Origin: Molanna angustata
Taxonomy: Eukaryota; Arthropoda; Insecta; Trichoptera; Molannidae
Direction: 5' to 3'
Assembly: GCA_963576475.1 (NCBI GenBank)
Contig: OY754977.1
Span: 28,947,972-29,011,971, forward strand
DNA: 64,000 nt
Program-made: the position numbers and the translations under genes
Notes under the pieces: model-generated
What the model saw: only the letters and a program-made list of their open reading frames with translations
Databases searched by the model: none
What the model was told of the DNA's origin: nothing
Shown here: positions 1 through 11,826 of the stretch, one piece after another
Numbering within the stretch: position 1 is the first letter of the stretch
Layout: each line of letters opens with the position of its first letter

Positions 1-63
1 GTGAGATTTGTATGCAGGGTCTATATTTTTTCGTTTTTTTTTAATGTAAAAAACACCAAAGCA

Positions 64-431
<368 letters not shown>

Positions 432-434
432 TTT

Positions 435-900
435 AAATAATAACACGTTCACAATGCCGGCTCATTAAAAGTATATCTACTACATCAACAATCGGTTGAA
501 AAAAGGGGGAGGTGAGATGGGGGGCACTCGTCTCCGCCTCAACCCTTTCCGTATTAGACTGGCGCTTCTCACTTAGCGTAGAGCTATCGTTGCGAGCGGT
601 CGTGTTTCGCGCGCGTTCTTTCTTTTCGAGTAACGTTAAGGACTTAGACAATGCCCGGTGTTATTCGGGCGAAACGCCAGGAGACAAACAGTCCTTCTCA
701 GAAAGTTCTTTTGCATCTTATAGGTCGGATATAAAGTATTTTCGCATAAAGTATGTATAAACTTGAAATGAAATATCTTCGGCTGTACCATTTGTATCTG
801 GCTGGTTTTGATGACATTAAAAAAGTTACATTTCAAAAAAAGAATCAAATTAGTAAAATGTTCTTACCAGCTATTTTTCATTTGTTTTCCTTTCTGTCGA
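435..900. other. GC-richer patch of unknown origin
   Basis: Between about 500 and 720 the sequence is clearly richer in G+C and CpG than its surroundings, for example GCGAGCGGTCG and TTTCGCGCGCG. There is a short hairpin at 654-672 (CCCGG, loop, TCGGGC). No convincing reading frame is visible on either strand. A decayed retrotransposon 5' region is possible but not shown. Confidence 0.4.
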
Positions 901-901
901 T

Positions 902-2040
902 ATGAGTGAATCTAATGAAGAAATTCGATACATTTTAAAATGTAATTTAAAATGTATCGAATAAAAGTGTGGAAAAAATTAAAAAGAATATGCAACGCAA
1001 GCAGCGAAAAAAAATTGTGACGTTTATGGTCCTAATGCAGTGTCAGTAAAAGTAGCACCAAGTTCGTTTAAGCGTTTTTAATCCGGGACTTTTGATGTCA
1101 AAGATGCACCTCGCTCTGGTCGCCCTGTTACGGATAAAATGGACGCCATTTTTGAAAAAGTGGAGCAAGATCGGCATATCAGTAGTTACAACATAGTTGA
1201 AGAACTAAGAATAGTCCACAAAACAGTTTCAACCCATTTGAAAAAAGCTGGGTACAAAAAAAGCTCGATATTTCGGTGTCACATAAGTTCGCTGATAGAA
1301 ACCTAACGAATCGTGTACTCATTTGCGCTTCTTTATTGGTACGTCATGAAACCGAACCGTTTTTGAAGAAATTGATGAACTAGTGATGAAAAGTTGATTA
1401 CGTACGATAATAACATGTGAAAAAGGTCGTGGTCAAAGGTCGGTCAGGCTTCACAGACTATGACAAAACCCGGGTTAACTCGCAATATGGTGATGCTGTG
1501 TGTACGATGGGATTGGAAGGGCATTGTTCATTATGAGCTTTTACCGTCAGGCAGAACCATCGATTCGGATCTCTACTGCCAACAACAATCAAAGCAAGAA
1601 GTTGAGAGAAAGCGGCCGGAATTGATCAATAGAAAGGATGTGGTTTTTCATTACGATAACGCTAGACGACACACAGCTTTAGACACTCAGCAAAAATTAA
1701 CAGAGTTTGGCTGGGAGGTGTTAATTCATCCGCCATATAGCCTTGACCTTGCACCTTCGGATTTCCACCCGTTTCGGTCTCTTCAGAATTCTTTAGATAG
1801 TGTCAAGTAAACATCAAGAGAGGACTGCCAAAATTACTTGTTGCGTTTTTTTTTATCAGACGTCCCAAAATTTCTACAGCAACGGGATCATGTCACTGCC
1901 TCCAAGATGGCAGAAAGTCATTGAACAAAATGGAACATAATATACCTACTTTAATTAAATGTAAAAAAACTTTGAAAAAAAAAATGTCTTGAGTTTTCAT
2001 ATAAAATGCGAAGAAACTTTTCCCCATATATACACGGTGT
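902..2040 (+). pseudogene. mariner transposase remnant
   Basis: Decayed Tc1/mariner-family element. The start near 902 reads like the N-terminus of mariner transposase (MSESNEEIRYIL). Further pieces follow in shifting frames: a helix-turn-helix-type stretch ending in DAPRSGRPVTDK near 1110-1140, and a linker at 1141-1260. The best-preserved block is 1460-1807. It contains the mariner signature HYDNARRHTA and, 34 residues later, the aspartate of HPPYSLDLAPSDF, which gives the second and third catalytic residues of the D,D34D triad. Several stops and frameshifts interrupt the 5' half. The right end is probably near 2035, but I could not pair two terminal inverted repeats. It is inactive. Confidence 0.9.
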
Positions 2041-3589
2041 ATCATGAGGAGTGGATCAACCGAAGCAGGGAGGTTGGGGACCTCAATACCTTTCTATTTA
2101 ACCCTCATATATGTTCAGCGATATTGGGTGGTTCAAAAGTTATGTACACTTCTGTGAAATTTTAATAAAAATCGGATTTCAGACTAAACTACATACAACA
2201 AAGATAACTAATAGTTCGTAGACCTAATAGTTTAGCTACAGTGATTTATTCTGAAATCCGATTATTCTTTAGTAAACAACAAACATCATGAATTGGGATA
2301 TTTTTTTTACAAGGTAATTCAGTTTTTATTTATTTACTAGCTTTTATGTCCCGCCGTTGGCCAAGAATGTAAAATTGTGAAAGAAAAAGCAATCGTTTTT
2401 ATAATATTGTCACCCAATTATTTTGCAATATCAGACTATGAAAAGTGGTTTGAAATTTGATTGAGTTTAAGTATTGTAAAATGTTCAAGTGATGGCCACA
2501 ACCCATTCTTTTTTATATATTGCTATAAAGTGTGAATGAAGTACCTATAATATTTATACAATTTCTGCTCGCATGGACTATGCGTAATGGTTTTAAACAT
2601 GACTGTTTATCAACGTTGTAAAGAGATTGGTTTGGCCACAACCCCCATTTTTAAATATTATCATCGAAAACAAATTGTAATGTGTACCTATTGAAAATTT
2701 AGTAATTTTGGATGTTGGGATGTGGTTAAAATTTGATTAAACAAACATCTAGTATTGGTCACATCCCATTCGTTTTTATATTTTTTCATCAAGTGTGCAT
2801 TATATTTTTGCTCAATTTGACTGAAAGTCTTCATTAACGAAGAAGAAGAAGACTTGAACTATATGTAGTAAATAGTTTTTAATTTGAATATAAATGTTGT
2901 GAAGAGTTCAGTAATGGCCACAACCCCCATTCTTTAAATATTAGGTGTTGAAAATTATTCAAAATAGGATGATATAAATGGTTTAGATTTAATTAAACAA
3001 AAGTATTGAAAAGATTCTAGTGCAGGTTATATCGTCACATCCCATATCCCATTCATTTCATATGTATTTTCATCAAGTGTGCATATCTTTAGTAATATTT
3101 CTGCACAATAGACTATTAGACTTAAAACTAACCCAAAAGACTAAATAAAAAAGAGAAAAATAAGTATAAGAAATAGTTTGTATAAAAAACTATTCCAATG
3201 GTCTACATAAAATAAGTAAAAATACATATACCTAATAGAAGAATTAGACTATTGGAAATAGATTGTATAAAAGCTCACCCAAAGGTCTACAAAAAAGAAG
3301 AAGAAGAATATTTAGACTATTGGAAATAGTTTGTATAAATACTGACCAAAAGGTCTACATAAAAGAAAATGAATAAGACTATTGGAAATAGTTTGTATTA
3401 AAACTCTCCCAAAAGTCTACGTACTTAAATGAAGAAGAATAATAATTAGACTAAAGGAAATAATTTTTATAAAAAAATGACCCAAATGTATACATAAAAG
3501 AAGAAGAAGATGAATTAGACAATAGGAAATAGTTTGTAAAAAAACTGCCCTAAAGGTCTACATAAAATTAAGAAGAAAAAGAATTAGAC

Positions 3590-3775
3590 TCCAGGACCCG
3601 CCGCTTCAGGCCCTTCAGTACCTCCCGTCCCTTTAATCCCTCATTACGTCCCTTCCCATCAGGCCCTTCAGTACCTTCCGTCCCTTCAGGCAGTTTTATA
3701 CCTCCCGTCCCTTCAGGACCTTTAGTGCCTCCCTTCCCTTCATTACATCCCGTCCCATCAGTCGGTTAAGAAAAG
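3590..3775. repeat. GC-rich short repeats within Heli-1 A
   Basis: Repeats of CCCTTCAGTACCTCCCGTCC and variants, about 25 to 30 bp each. The same block occurs in copy C at 17590-17765. It is internal padding of this Heli-1 subfamily and has no reading frame of interest. Confidence 0.75.
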
Positions 3776-4395
3776 TTTAAATCCAGAAACCATCCTGGAA
3801 GAACCGCGAAGAGATGAAAGAACCTTCTTTTCCCAGGATGCTCTACTTAATAGGTAAAATGACTAAATACACGAAGAAGAAGAAAAAAGTTTAAACCCAG
3901 ATACCTGCGAAGAGATGGAAGGACAGTTGGACCTTCTTCTCCCAGGATTCTCCAACTTCATAGGTAAAATGACCAAAAATACACGATGAAGAAGAAGAAG
4001 AAGAAATAAGTTTAAATCCAGATACCTGCGAAGAGATGGAAGGAAAATTGGACATTCTTCTCCCAGGTTAGTCCACCTTCAAAGGTAAAATGACCAAATA
4101 GACGATGAAGAAGAAGAAGAAAAAAGTTTAAATCCAGAAACCTGCGAAGAGATGGAAGGAAAATTGGACCTTCATCTCCCAGGATAGTTCATCTTCATAG
4201 GTAAGATGATCATGTACACGTTGAAGAAAAAGAAGAAAAAAGTTTATATGCAGAACCCGTCCTGGAAGACCTGTGAAGAGATGGAGGGACAGTCGGACCT
4301 TCTTTTCCCAGGATACTCCCCCTTCATAGGTAAAACGACCAAATACACGAAGAAGAATAAGAAAAAAGTTTAAATCCAAAAACCATCCTGGGCAT
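3770..4395 (-). repeat. 115-121 bp tandem repeats derived from a LINE 3' end
   Basis: About five to six units begin with variants of GTTTAAATCCAG (3775, 3890, 4011, 4127, 4241, 4370). Each contains a stretch like CGAAGAGATGGAGGGACAG on the + strand. This closely matches the 3' coding end of the RTE-like element at 39366-39427, where it encodes GRPPKRWRDSWTS. Heli-1 therefore carries a LINE tail that has been tandemly amplified. The - strand reading frame across it is incidental. Confidence 0.75.
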
Positions 4396-5287
4396 ACGCT
4401 CGACAATTCACCAAAGTTTCATTATAATCGGACAAACGGTTGGTAAATAAATAAATAAAATGATTTTCCTATAGGAAATCAGTATAGGTATATTATTGTT
4501 GATTTGTAAGTAAATAGTATTAGGTAGGTACCTACCTACAACAACCTTCTAAATAAATTCGATTCCTAACAAATTTTATTTGAATATCACATTCTTTCTG
4601 TAGCCATGGAAACGATTCGAACACGTAAGTAATATCGAATGGTTCGGATACATTTTTTGAATATGTAGGTACCTACATTGGTTTGTTCGATGCCATAAAA
4701 ATGAAAATTGTCAGAAAAATCAAATATTATTTACAAATTATGCAATTTTATTATGCCTATATCTTTACTAATAAATAACACATTTTTACAATATATGTCT
4801 TAAAACTTGCCGTAATGTCTTGTGTTTCATTTTATTATTTCATAATTACATTTATTTCAAAGGTTTATTATTTTCAAGAACATATTCATTCGGTGGGAAA
4901 ATGAAATATTGTATGAAAAGATATTAAAATGGCGGCGTTTATGTACAAAAAGCTTACTTTAAAAATAAGTTAAACATTATAATTATACCAAATATTCACC
5001 ATGTTTTTCACTTAAACGCTAAGTTATACTTCAAAATATATTTTTTTTGTGTAAATACCTACATCTAACTTTTAAACTAACAGATATTTGCGTGCAAAAT
5101 GTACACTTTTTTGACAGATACGACTTGGAAAATTTTGTATGAAAAAAATAATTATTGAAATATTTTTAAAATTCAGCATTTTTATCGCATTATTTTTAGC
5201 GTGACACTGCATCAGGTATACAGGTACACGTTCGCACATAAATTAGATTTTTAGATGCTCTTGGTTTTTCAGAAGGCGTGAGACAAA

Positions 5288-5295
5288 CACACACA

Positions 5296-5330
<35 letters not shown>
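5288..5330. repeat. (CA)n microsatellite near the Heli-1 A 5' end
   Basis: Dinucleotide array 30 to 70 bp inside the TC terminus. It recurs at the same place in copies B (11784-11822), C (19676-19707) and D (49050-49073), so it belongs to the element. Confidence 0.9.
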
Positions 5331-5332
<2 letters not shown>

Positions 5333-5361
5333 TAACATTTTGATTGCTTTATTACTTTAGA

Positions 5362-6189
5362 TTAATTTACAATAGCAACATAACACAATTAACACTATAG
5401 TTTCCACCGTTAGGTAGGCGAAAACCTATCCGTGTTGGAGTCTATATATAAATACATACATCTTTATATACATTTCTAAATATCTATTTACTATACTCAT
5501 TATTTTATATACTTATTCGTTTCATGTTTTCAAAATTTTGAAAAAACAATAATGAATGCAAAAAATTTTTGCAAATTATGAATCCTTTCCTTTTTGAATT
5601 TTTATTTCAACAGAATACATACATTATTTTTATATTTTATGGGAGTTTTTCTTTCTCAACTACCGTGGCAATGTTATTATATCTTTTGTAATGTTCGCAT
5701 TACGTAGAAGCTTGAAAAAAATTAAAAATGAAGACCATTTTAAATTACTTTAACCGATTTCCAGAGAATTTTATATTTAAAAGTTTTAAGGTCCCCATAA
5801 TGGCCTGATTATAAGTTAGATTTTACTATGGGTCAACCTTCCATTAACCGCTCTATGCATTGTCATTTGATGAAAAAAAATATTGAGACGAAGTAATATT
5901 TTTTTTGCAATTTTATTTTTCATTTCATTCAAAGAATAAGTTTAAATTGATTTTTATTGTTATTCTTCATAGAAATTTCATTTTGAGTTTTTTTTTTAAA
6001 TCACAAATTGCCTTGAAATAGAGGTAAATAAACGATAAAAGTATACATTTAAACCCGTAGGTTTATTTATATTCTGTATAAACTATTTTTATAAGTCGTT
6101 GAATTTATTCAGTAATTTCCAAATTATTCTAGCACTTATTATTTATAGTTCACAAACAAACCACCTTTTCAAACAGACGTCAGGGTAGG
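5362..6189. other. AT-rich DNA with no gene seen
   Basis: Low-complexity AT-rich sequence without a supported reading frame or recognisable repeat boundary. The right edge grades into the first, diverged unit of the 114-bp satellite. Confidence 0.5.
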
Positions 6190-8275
6190 ACTGCACTGAC
6201 GGACATAATTGTACTGACATAACGGAACTTCTCTCCTTTAACAAACGTACGATCGCGTCGTACACGAATCCCATTTTTATTTCACATAACCACACCGTAA
6301 TAATACATACACAATGCAATTGACTGTCCAAGCATAACGGAACTTCTCTTCTTTAATACATACACAATGCAATTGACTGTCCAAGCATAACGGAGCTCTC
6401 TCCTTTAACAAACGTCCCATCGCGTCGTACACGAATCCCACTTTTATTTCACATAATCACACCTTAATAATACATACACAATGCAATTGACTGTCCAAGC
6501 ATAACGGAGCTCTCTCCTTTAACAAACGTCCCATCAAGTCGTACACGAAACCCACTTTTATTTCACATAATCACACCTTAATAATACATACACAATGCAA
6601 TTGACTGTCCAAGCATAACGGAGCTCTCTCCTTTAACAAACGTCCCATCAAGTCGTACACGAATCCCACTTTTATTTCACATAATCACACCTTAATAATA
6701 CATACACAATGCAATTGACTGTCCAAGCATAACGGAGCTCTCTCCTTTAACAAACGTCCCATCAAGTCGTACACGAAACCCACTTTTATTTCACATAATC
6801 ACACCTTAATAATACATACACAATGCAATTGACTGTCCAAGCATAACGGAGCTCTCTCCTTTAACAAACGTCCCATCAAGTCGTACACGAATCCCACTTT
6901 TATTTCACATAATCACACCTTAATAATACATACACAATGCAATTGACTGTCCAAGCATAACGGAGCTCTCTCCTTTAACAAACGTCCCATCAAGTCGTAC
7001 ACGAATCCCACTTTTATTTCACATAATCACACCTTAATAATACATACACAATGCAATTGACTGTCCAAACATAACGGAGCTCTCTCCTTTAACAAACGTC
7101 CCATCGCGTCGTACACGAATCCCACTTTTATTTCACATAATCACACCTTAATAATACATACACAATGCAATTGACTGTCCAAGCATAACGGAGCTCTCTC
7201 CTTTAACAAACGTCCCATCGCGTCGTACACGAATCCCACTTTTATTTCACATAATCACACCTAAATAATACATACACAATGCAATTGACTGTCCAAGCAT
7301 AACGGAGCTCTCTCCTTTAACAAACGTCCCATCGCGTCGTACACGAATCCCACTTTTATTTCACATAATCACACCTTAATAATACATACACAATACAATT
7401 GACTGTCCAAGCATAACGGAGCTCTCTCCTTTAACAAACGTCCCATCAAGTCGTACACGAATCCCAATTTTATTTCACATAATCACACCTTAATAATACA
7501 TACACAATGCTTGGACAGTGTACGACTTGATGGGACGTTTGTTAAAGGAGAGAGCTCCGTTATGCTTGGACAGTCACTGTCCAAGTTGACTGTCCAAGCA
7601 TAACGGAGCTCTCTCCTTTAACAAACGTCCCATCAAGTCGTACACGAATCCCAATTTTATTTCACATAATCACACCTTAATAATACATACACAATACAAT
7701 TGACTGTCCAAGCATAACGGAGCTCTCTCCTTTAACAAACGTCCCATCAAGTCGTACACGAATCCCAATTTTATTTCACATAATCACACCTTAATAATAC
7801 ATACACAATACAATTGACTGTCCAAGCATAACGGAGCTCTCTCCTTTAACAAACGTCCCATCAAGTCGTACACGAAACCCACTTTTATTTCACATAATCA
7901 CACCTTAATAATACATACACAATGCAATTGACTGTCCAAGCATAACGGAGCTCTCTCCTTTAACAAACGTCCCATCAAGTCGTACACGAATCCCAATTTT
8001 ATTTCACATAATCACACCTTAATAATACATACACAATGCTTGGACAGTGTACGACTTGATGGGACGTTTGTTAAAGGAGAGAGCTCCGTTATGCTTGGAC
8101 AGTCACTGTCCAAGTTGACTGTCCAAGCATAACGGAGCTCTCTCCTTTAACAAACGTCCCATCAAGTCGTACACGAAACCCACTTTTATTTCACATAATC
8201 ACACCTTAATAATACATACACAATGCAATAGAGTGTCTGAACATAACGGAACTTCTCTCCTTTAACAAGCAAAAT
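6190..8275. repeat. 114-bp satellite array, about 17-18 units, with two inverted blocks
   Basis: The motif CAATGCAATTGACTGTCCAA recurs at 6479, 6593, 6707 and onward with a regular 114-bp period. Edge units (6190-6365 and 8225-8275) are diverged or shortened, while central units are nearly identical. Variants alternate between CCCATCGCG and CCCATCAAG before TCGTACACGA. Two identical inverted pieces, at 7519-7573 and 8048-8102, each face a direct unit (7590-7644 and 8119-8173), forming 55-bp-stem hairpins with 16-bp spacers. Their 529-bp spacing indicates a higher-order repeat. Confidence 0.95.
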
Positions 8276-8502
8276 ATCACGATTTTATCTTAATGATGGT
8301 CGTTATACAAGGTCTAACTGTTGAATATCATGGTAAGATCGTCAATATTATTAACAGAGAAATTGTATTTCGTAAACAAAAAATGTTGTTGCCAAACATA
8401 GTGAAAGGGGCAAGACGGGGTTTCGGGTACCCTATCATACACCATTCTTGAACATTAAGTAGAAGCAACTTTAGTAACCGTTTGTTTTATTTTTTTATAC
8501 AG

Positions 8503-8649
8503 GATATGGCCTTCATACAATCAGCTTCAATGTCGAAAGCTATCAATGGTTTAAAAAAGTGTGGAATCTTGCCATGTGACCCCACAGTTTTTTTTTCTGA
8601 AAAGGACTTTATAGCTGCCGAGAATCCTATGGGAATTAGGTCATTTTAA
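8503..8649 (+). pseudogene. pogo-like (DDE) transposase fragment
   Basis: Reads DMAFIQSASMSKAINGLKKC, then GILPCDPTVFFSEKDFIAAE, and stops. The pattern of a G-[IW]-x-P-x-[DN]-x-x-x-F core followed by an acidic or aromatic end is typical of the C-terminal edge of pogo/jerky-type transposases of the Tc1/mariner superfamily. A splice-acceptor-like TTTTTTATACAG lies just upstream. Upstream catalytic parts are missing. Confidence 0.65.
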
Positions 8650-8960
8650 TATATTTTATCCATAGGTGCTGGCGGTGGATCTTATGATAATCAAACACGC
8701 GTAGGTATCTGGTATAACTTTTATTTTTAGACTGATGTTAGACACAGGTCAAAGCAAATAATATTACAGCAAAGGTAGCAACTGCTACATATTATAATTC
8801 TCACAGAGGTACCAATATTAACAGTTACAGTCTATGACCAAAGACAACAACTCCTTTACATATTTTAATGTTGGGATAGATTCCAACAACTGCTAATATT
8901 GAAATTGCTTCAAATATCGTGCCAATTATTATCTAAATTAACGCGACAACTATCCTATCC

Positions 8961-9262
8961 AGGATGATCCTACGTCAACAACTGAGAAAACTACCAAGAA
9001 AAATGATGTTAAAAACAAGCGTGAAAATAAAAATAATAATAGAGTCACAAAAAACAAAACGATACGCAAGCAGCCATCAAAACGATTGAGACATGTTTCT
9101 TCTTCTGATAATGAAGAAAATGATTGCCTGTATTGCGCCTGAAGGCTGGATAGCATGTCAAATGTGCCAGAGCTGGGCACATTGTTCATGCGCATGAGTA
9201 GACGACGAAGACCAAGACTCTATCTTTGTTAGTACGCGTTGCGATTGTTGCGAACTCCAGTA
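8961..9262 (+). pseudogene. basic linker and PHD-like zinc finger, probably the tail of the same transposon
   Basis: One frame runs from about 8961 through a Lys/Arg/Asn-rich linker and an acidic SSSDNEEN patch to DCLYCA at 9122. A stop or single-base shift near 9140 then moves the frame to APEGWIACQMCQSWAHCSCA and on to RCDCCELQ. The spacing C-x2-C, C-x2-C, H-x2-C, C-x2-C resembles a PHD finger. Pogo-like transposons often end in such a domain, which with the neighbour at 8503 suggests one decayed element. A second stop interrupts it. Confidence 0.6.
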
Positions 9263-9484
9263 GGAGGTACCCCATCTTTCACCCACCAGTGGGGCAAGAC
9301 GGGATACTTATGACTTTTTTAAACTGATTTTTCATAATTTTGTGTCGCTTTTTTTAACTTTTATATGATATGTTTACTAGAAAAAGGACCATTGTTTGTG
9401 TCAATAAACATTTTTTTGAGAATTAATACCAAGAAATATTTTTTATTGACGCCTTGGCTTAAAAGGTCCATCTTTCCCTACTTT

Positions 9485-10000
9485 CCCTACAGTGTCTGTT
9501 TCACCCAACTCATCACATAATCATATAATATTAAACAATAACATTAATATTAAATCATTGTATCGATCTGAAAGTATAGGATCCAACCCTATGTACAGTG
9601 TCTGTTTCACTCAACTCATCACGTAGGTAATCATGTTACATAATATTAAACAATAAAATTAATATTAAATCATTGTATCGATCTGAAAGTATAGGATCCA
9701 ACCCTATGTACAGTGTCTGTTACACGCAACTCATCACGTAGGTAATCATGTTACATAATATTAAACAATAAAATTAATATTAAATCATTGTATCGATCTG
9801 AAAGTATAGGATCCAACCCAATGTACAGTGTCTGTTTCACGCAACTCATCACGTAGGTAATCATGTTACATAATATTAAACAATAAAATTAATATTAAAT
9901 CATTGTATCAATCTCAAAGTAGGATCCAACTCAATGTACGGTGCCTGTTTCACGCAATTAATCACAAAATCCTGTTACATACATATTATATACATATTAA
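9485..10000. repeat. 115-bp tandem repeat, about 4.5 units
   Basis: CAGTGTCTGTTTCAC or variants start at 9490, 9596, 9711, 9826 and 9939. The spacing is 106, 115, 115 and 113 bp. Units contain ATTGTATCGATCTGAAAGTA. The array is unrelated in sequence to the 114-bp satellite 1.2 kb upstream despite the similar period. Confidence 0.92.
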
Positions 10001-10671
10001 ACAATAACTTAAGTATGAAATTTAAGTAGCTGTAAAATTACACTTTACTCTGCGTTAAACGTTCATATTGTACCTCTGCTTTTTGTGTCGGCAACTTCAC
10101 AAATACATATAAAATAAAATTAATTACCGCAAAAGTGTACGTTTTAAAGCGTTCAGAGAAATATCAGAGTGGTTTACTATGTATCATTGTGTTAATTCCC
10201 TCCATGGAATCTCTAAATTATAAATATGCTGATGTAAATGAACGTTGGTAATATGAATATAACAGCGCTTAAGGTTTTACATAATATTATATTGTCGGTG
10301 TTATATTCACAGAACAAACCATCAATTTATTGTTAATGTGTTATTTAATTACTCTTATACATACATATATAAAAATTAATGTTGGTTTGTAAGTATTGTC
10401 AGAATGTATTTACATTATGTATGTCCTGTGTACACTCCTTAGCCATTCATTGATTGCGACGAAACTTTGATGAGTTATTGAGAGCACTCCCGTCCCGAGA
10501 AGCTTTGAGGATATTATTTGTTTAATTTTGACATCTCACATAGAAATTCATAAAAGATCATAAACTTATTCCACAATCCGGTGGCGTGTTCACGGGAAGA
10601 TCTTTATCGAGAGACTTTGCATGGCTAGTTACCAAACTTCCACACCTTTATTCAAAGACGCTTTTTTGTAT
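10001..10671. other. AT-rich DNA with no gene seen
   Basis: No supported reading frame or recognised element. It ends at the TA target of the inverted-repeat transposon that follows. Confidence 0.5.
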
Positions 10672-11479
10672 TAGGGGCAAATTTGTTCCTCTGGACATTT
10701 CCCAGTTTTTGATAAACTTTATTTTTTAAATAAAAATCAATGGAGTATTACATCAAAATTTTTAGGTCACATGAAGCTCAAGTTAACATTTTATTGTTCT
10801 CAAATATTTTATTCCGATAATTCTTCTTCTATAATTAGATTATAATTAGAATAATTACGTTTTTATAAAAATTTCAATATTGTGCAGAGGGACACGGGGA
10901 GAATGTTCCTCTGGACATTAAGTAATGTTCCTCTGGACAGTTAAGAACAACTGTGTATGCTTATCAAAATTGAATTTTTGGTTGAAAAAAATAACTCAGA
11001 ATGTCCATAATTGAAGCAATTTAATATCATAGAAAATTTATAAACAAAGTAACAAATAACCCAGAAATTTTAGTTAAAAAAATATGTAATATTACAAATT
11101 CAAAATAATTATATATCTTACAACTCAAAACATCACTAACGGCATCTTTGAGGACATCATGATTAACTAGGTGAGTCCTACTTTTTTTCAGTTTTGCTAG
11201 CTGGCAATGGTGTTGATATTACGATAGCATGTTCATGCATATCTTTGTCCAGAGGAACATGTTGTATACATTTTTAAAGTATCTTGTCGTAAATATTTTT
11301 GAAGGTAGGTTATAAAAGAGATTATTACTTCAATAACATCATCCAAAAGGATGCAATGCCATGCCACTTCAATAACACTGCAAATGAGCATGTTTCAATG
11401 TATTATTGAAAATATTTGTATAATATGATTCTTTATAATAAAAAAAAATAACTCGATAAAACATGAAAATATTTACATT

Positions 11480-11690
11480 TAGAGTATAAAAATCATGTGG
11501 AGAGAGCGGGTTCGGATCGAGTGGTGAGGATGGCAGCGGATGGGGAAATAACAAATGGCAGACCCCCTGGAAGACCACCCAAATGATGGAAGGATAGCTG
11601 AACGTCCACTTCACAAGAGCAGGCTCCGAGAATAACAGAACACAGTCCTAACTAAAGCAGAAGAAGAGTAAAAAAAATAAAAACATCTAT
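11480..11690 (+). pseudogene. 3' end fragment of an RTE-like LINE
   Basis: One frame gives NGRPPGRPPK, stop, WKDS, stop, TSTSQEQAPRI. This matches the C-terminus of the RTE-like element ending at 39427 (GRLPGRPPKRWRDSWTSASKE). It ends in a GAAGAAGAG-rich tail. Several stops make it non-functional. Confidence 0.7.
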
Positions 11691-11756
11691 TCACGCTTAC
11701 ACTTTGAACGAAAATACTAGATGTCAAATTAGTGATGCAAATGCATGATATGCAAA

Positions 11757-11785
11757 TCTAAAGTAATAAAGCAATCAATATGTTA

Positions 11786-11826
<41 letters not shown>

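Larger units (their letters stand above)
2337..5361 (-). mobile_element. Heli-1 copy A, non-autonomous Helitron-like element
   Basis: On the - strand the element starts TCTAAAGTAATAAAGCAATC (ending at 5361) and finishes GGGACATAAAAGCTAG (at 2337), with flanking A before TC and T after CTAG. These are Helitron hallmarks: TC start, CTRR end, A|T insertion, no target duplication. Just inside the 3' end lies GATTGCTTTTTCTTTCAC, an imperfect inverted copy of the 5' end. The 3' end also has the small palindrome TTGGCCAA. The interior carries diverged subrepeats with the motif TGGCCACAACCC, a series with AATAGTTTGTATAAAAACT, a ladder of RTE-derived repeats, and a CA array. No Rep/helicase protein is encoded. 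Confidence 0.8.

Noticed and set aside
4128..4406. Secreted or membrane protein on the - strand (also at 18125-18409)
   Set aside because: The frame lies in the LINE-derived tandem ladder of Heli-1 and is present only because the units are repeated.
5288..5330. Telomere-like or regulatory CA repeat
   Set aside because: It recurs at the same place in four Heli-1 copies and is part of that element.
6190..8275. CRISPR-like array (regular repeats)
   Set aside because: Units are contiguous 114-bp repeats with no unique spacers, in a eukaryotic genome; this is satellite DNA.
9485..10000. Same satellite as 6190-8275 because of similar period
   Set aside because: The sequences are unrelated; only the period is alike.
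11480..11690. Independent gene near 11500
   Set aside because: It is a stop-filled 3' end of an RTE-like LINE, matching 39330-39430.
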